Positions 43,793 through 44,905 of a stretch of 44,905 bases of DNA are shown piece by piece (position 1 is the first letter of the stretch; every line of letters begins with the position of its first letter). The stretch lies in NCBI GenBank assembly GCA_017461315.1, contig JAFTYR010000072.1, positions 1 through 44,905 on the forward strand, written 5' to 3'. The DNA is from Burkholderiaceae bacterium. GTDB taxonomy: Bacteria > Pseudomonadota > Gammaproteobacteria > Burkholderiales > Burkholderiaceae_F. Below the pieces are notes generated by a model that saw nothing but the letters and a program-made list of their open reading frames with translations, was not told the DNA's origin and searched no databases. The translations under genes and the position numbers were made by a program.

Positions 43793-43822
43793 GCTAATTT
43801 TTACTCAAATTAGCTTTAATTT
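43793..43822 (+). terminator. Intrinsic terminator of the nitrogenase-like/importer operon
   Basis: 8-bp stem GCTAATTT / AAATTAGC, 6-base loop, followed by TTTAATTTCTTA. Confidence 0.7.
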
Positions 43823-44905
43823 CTTATATTTTAATTTTATTAATTAACAAGAGATTGTCATATTTATATAAATCAAACCCAAAAAACAATAAATAATAAA
43901 TAAAAACAATAAATATATTATTTTTGTACAAATCCAAACAAATAATAAAATAAAAATAGATACAACACACTTACATACCAAACAAATAAATAAACATTAA
44001 AAAAATCAACAAACAAAATAGAAATAAATAATTAAATTATAAACGAAATGACAGCAAACAAAAAAGCAATCAAATATTAACAATTTAACCAAATCAACAA
44101 ATTAAACAAAAACAAATAAACAACAATTATTTACAACAAATAAATATAAATACAAATTAAATTAATTAAACATTTTAAATACACAACATACACATTTAAA
44201 TACAAGTTAATTTATTATATTTAGACAAAAATAATTGAAAATTACATCACCTTCATTCAACCATATTTATAAAAATCATAAATATATCTATATGTAATAT
44301 AAATTACAATATCAAATATACACAATAACTAATTGAAATTTCATAATTTTTAAAACAAAAAGTCAAACAAATATTACTTATATCGAATAGCCATACTCGT
44401 TATTTAGTCAACAAAATACGATTGAAAAACACTGAAAACATTCACAAGAATCAATAGAAGATATAAATTACGATAACATATTGTTTATTAATACATTTAA
44501 TATCATTATCATCTTTACAAATAATCATAAATAGCCAAATACCATCCTATGATAAACATTAAGATTTCTTGAAATATTAATCAACAATATAGATATTTAT
44601 CTTATCTAATTGATATTAAATAATATATGTTGTATATGAAGAATTAAGATCAAAGATTTCTCGTCTTTGACTACATTTATATTTCGGATAAAGATCAATC
44701 TTTAATTATTATATATAACATTATCAATAAAATTATTTTTATTTTAATATTACACTTTTATCCTTAAGGACAATTCCCTACCCTATTGAATCAATATATG
44801 TAAAACACTTTAAGCAACAAACGATTCAACATTTATTAAAACAAAATAAAACAATAAATAACATTAAATAAACAAAGATAAATATTTAAAATACAAAAAA
44901 AACAC
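43823..44905. other. Gene-free AT-rich, G-poor region
   Basis: Nearly 1.1 kb with no open frame of note to the end of the window. In 43921-44220 I count 8 G against 41 C on the + strand, with A far above T; 44101-44160 contains no G at all. A small hairpin TCAAAGA/TCTTTGA lies at 44650-44670. The skew weakens after about 44230. No tRNA, repeat array or known element is recognised. Confidence 0.8.

Noticed and set aside
44501..44515. Fur-like TATCATTATC in the AT-rich end region
   Set aside because: Only a half-site, in low-complexity AT-rich DNA with no gene in view.
43823..44905. CRISPR leader/array or tandem-repeat element
   Set aside because: AACAAA- and AAATAAA-like words recur irregularly but no regular repeat-spacer spacing was found.

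Overview
The window comes from a low-GC (about 40% by eye) Gram-negative chromosome. The gene order hupB-lon-clpX-clpP-tig, tmk-holB-mltG beside ygfZ, and yciB-bolA-parvulin, plus a Burkholderiales-type general porin, point to a betaproteobacterium. Feo iron uptake, an oxygen-labile cysteine desulfidase, an ADP-forming acyl-CoA synthetase, an FNR-like site and oxygen-sensitive nitrogenase-like proteins suggest an anaerobic, possibly gut-living, Sutterellaceae-like organism. The taxon is inferred from gene content and no database was searched.

Layout. 1-2232: a UxaA-family sugar-acid dehydratase gene lies between two near-identical tRNA-Val(UAC)/tRNA-Asp(GUC)/terminator blocks. One Asp copy has a base change that breaks a pair in the anticodon stem. 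2280-8640: protein quality-control block (HU, Lon with a sigma-32-like promoter, ClpX, ClpP, trigger factor). 9006-10573: two tRNA-Gln(CUG) genes and a PaeA/YtfL transporter. 11004-13145: MtnN-LuxS-phosphoribosyltransferase-thioesterase operon for the activated methyl cycle, adenine salvage and autoinducer-2 precursor formation. 13552-18756: HhH/DUF4332 protein, ADP-forming acyl-CoA synthetase, AzlCD exporter, L-cysteine desulfidase. 18916-22407: tRNA-Leu, NUDIX hydrolase, porin with Fur- and FNR-like sites, a second HU, and a Spy/CpxP-like protein with a His/Cys-rich segment. 22580-27846: lone tyrosine recombinase, holB, tmk, mltG, ygfZ. 27918-31078: feoA-feoA-feoB-feoC. 31238-37319: M16 protease, yciB, bolA, parvulin, NhaC-type antiporter. 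37502-43760: six-gene operon. 43793-44905: intrinsic terminator, then a gene-free AT-rich stretch almost without G on the + strand.

The most notable system is the six-gene operon at 37502-43760. A NifH-type ATP-driven iron-sulfur reductase and two NifD/NifK-type component-1 proteins are followed at once by the binding protein, permease and ATPase of a FecBCD/BtuFCD-type importer for iron chelates or corrinoids. No cofactor-assembly or other nitrogen-fixation gene is present. The linkage suggests a nitrogenase-like reductase acting on an imported metal chelate, tetrapyrrole or similar ligand, or one needing an imported cofactor. The substrate cannot be read from the sequence.
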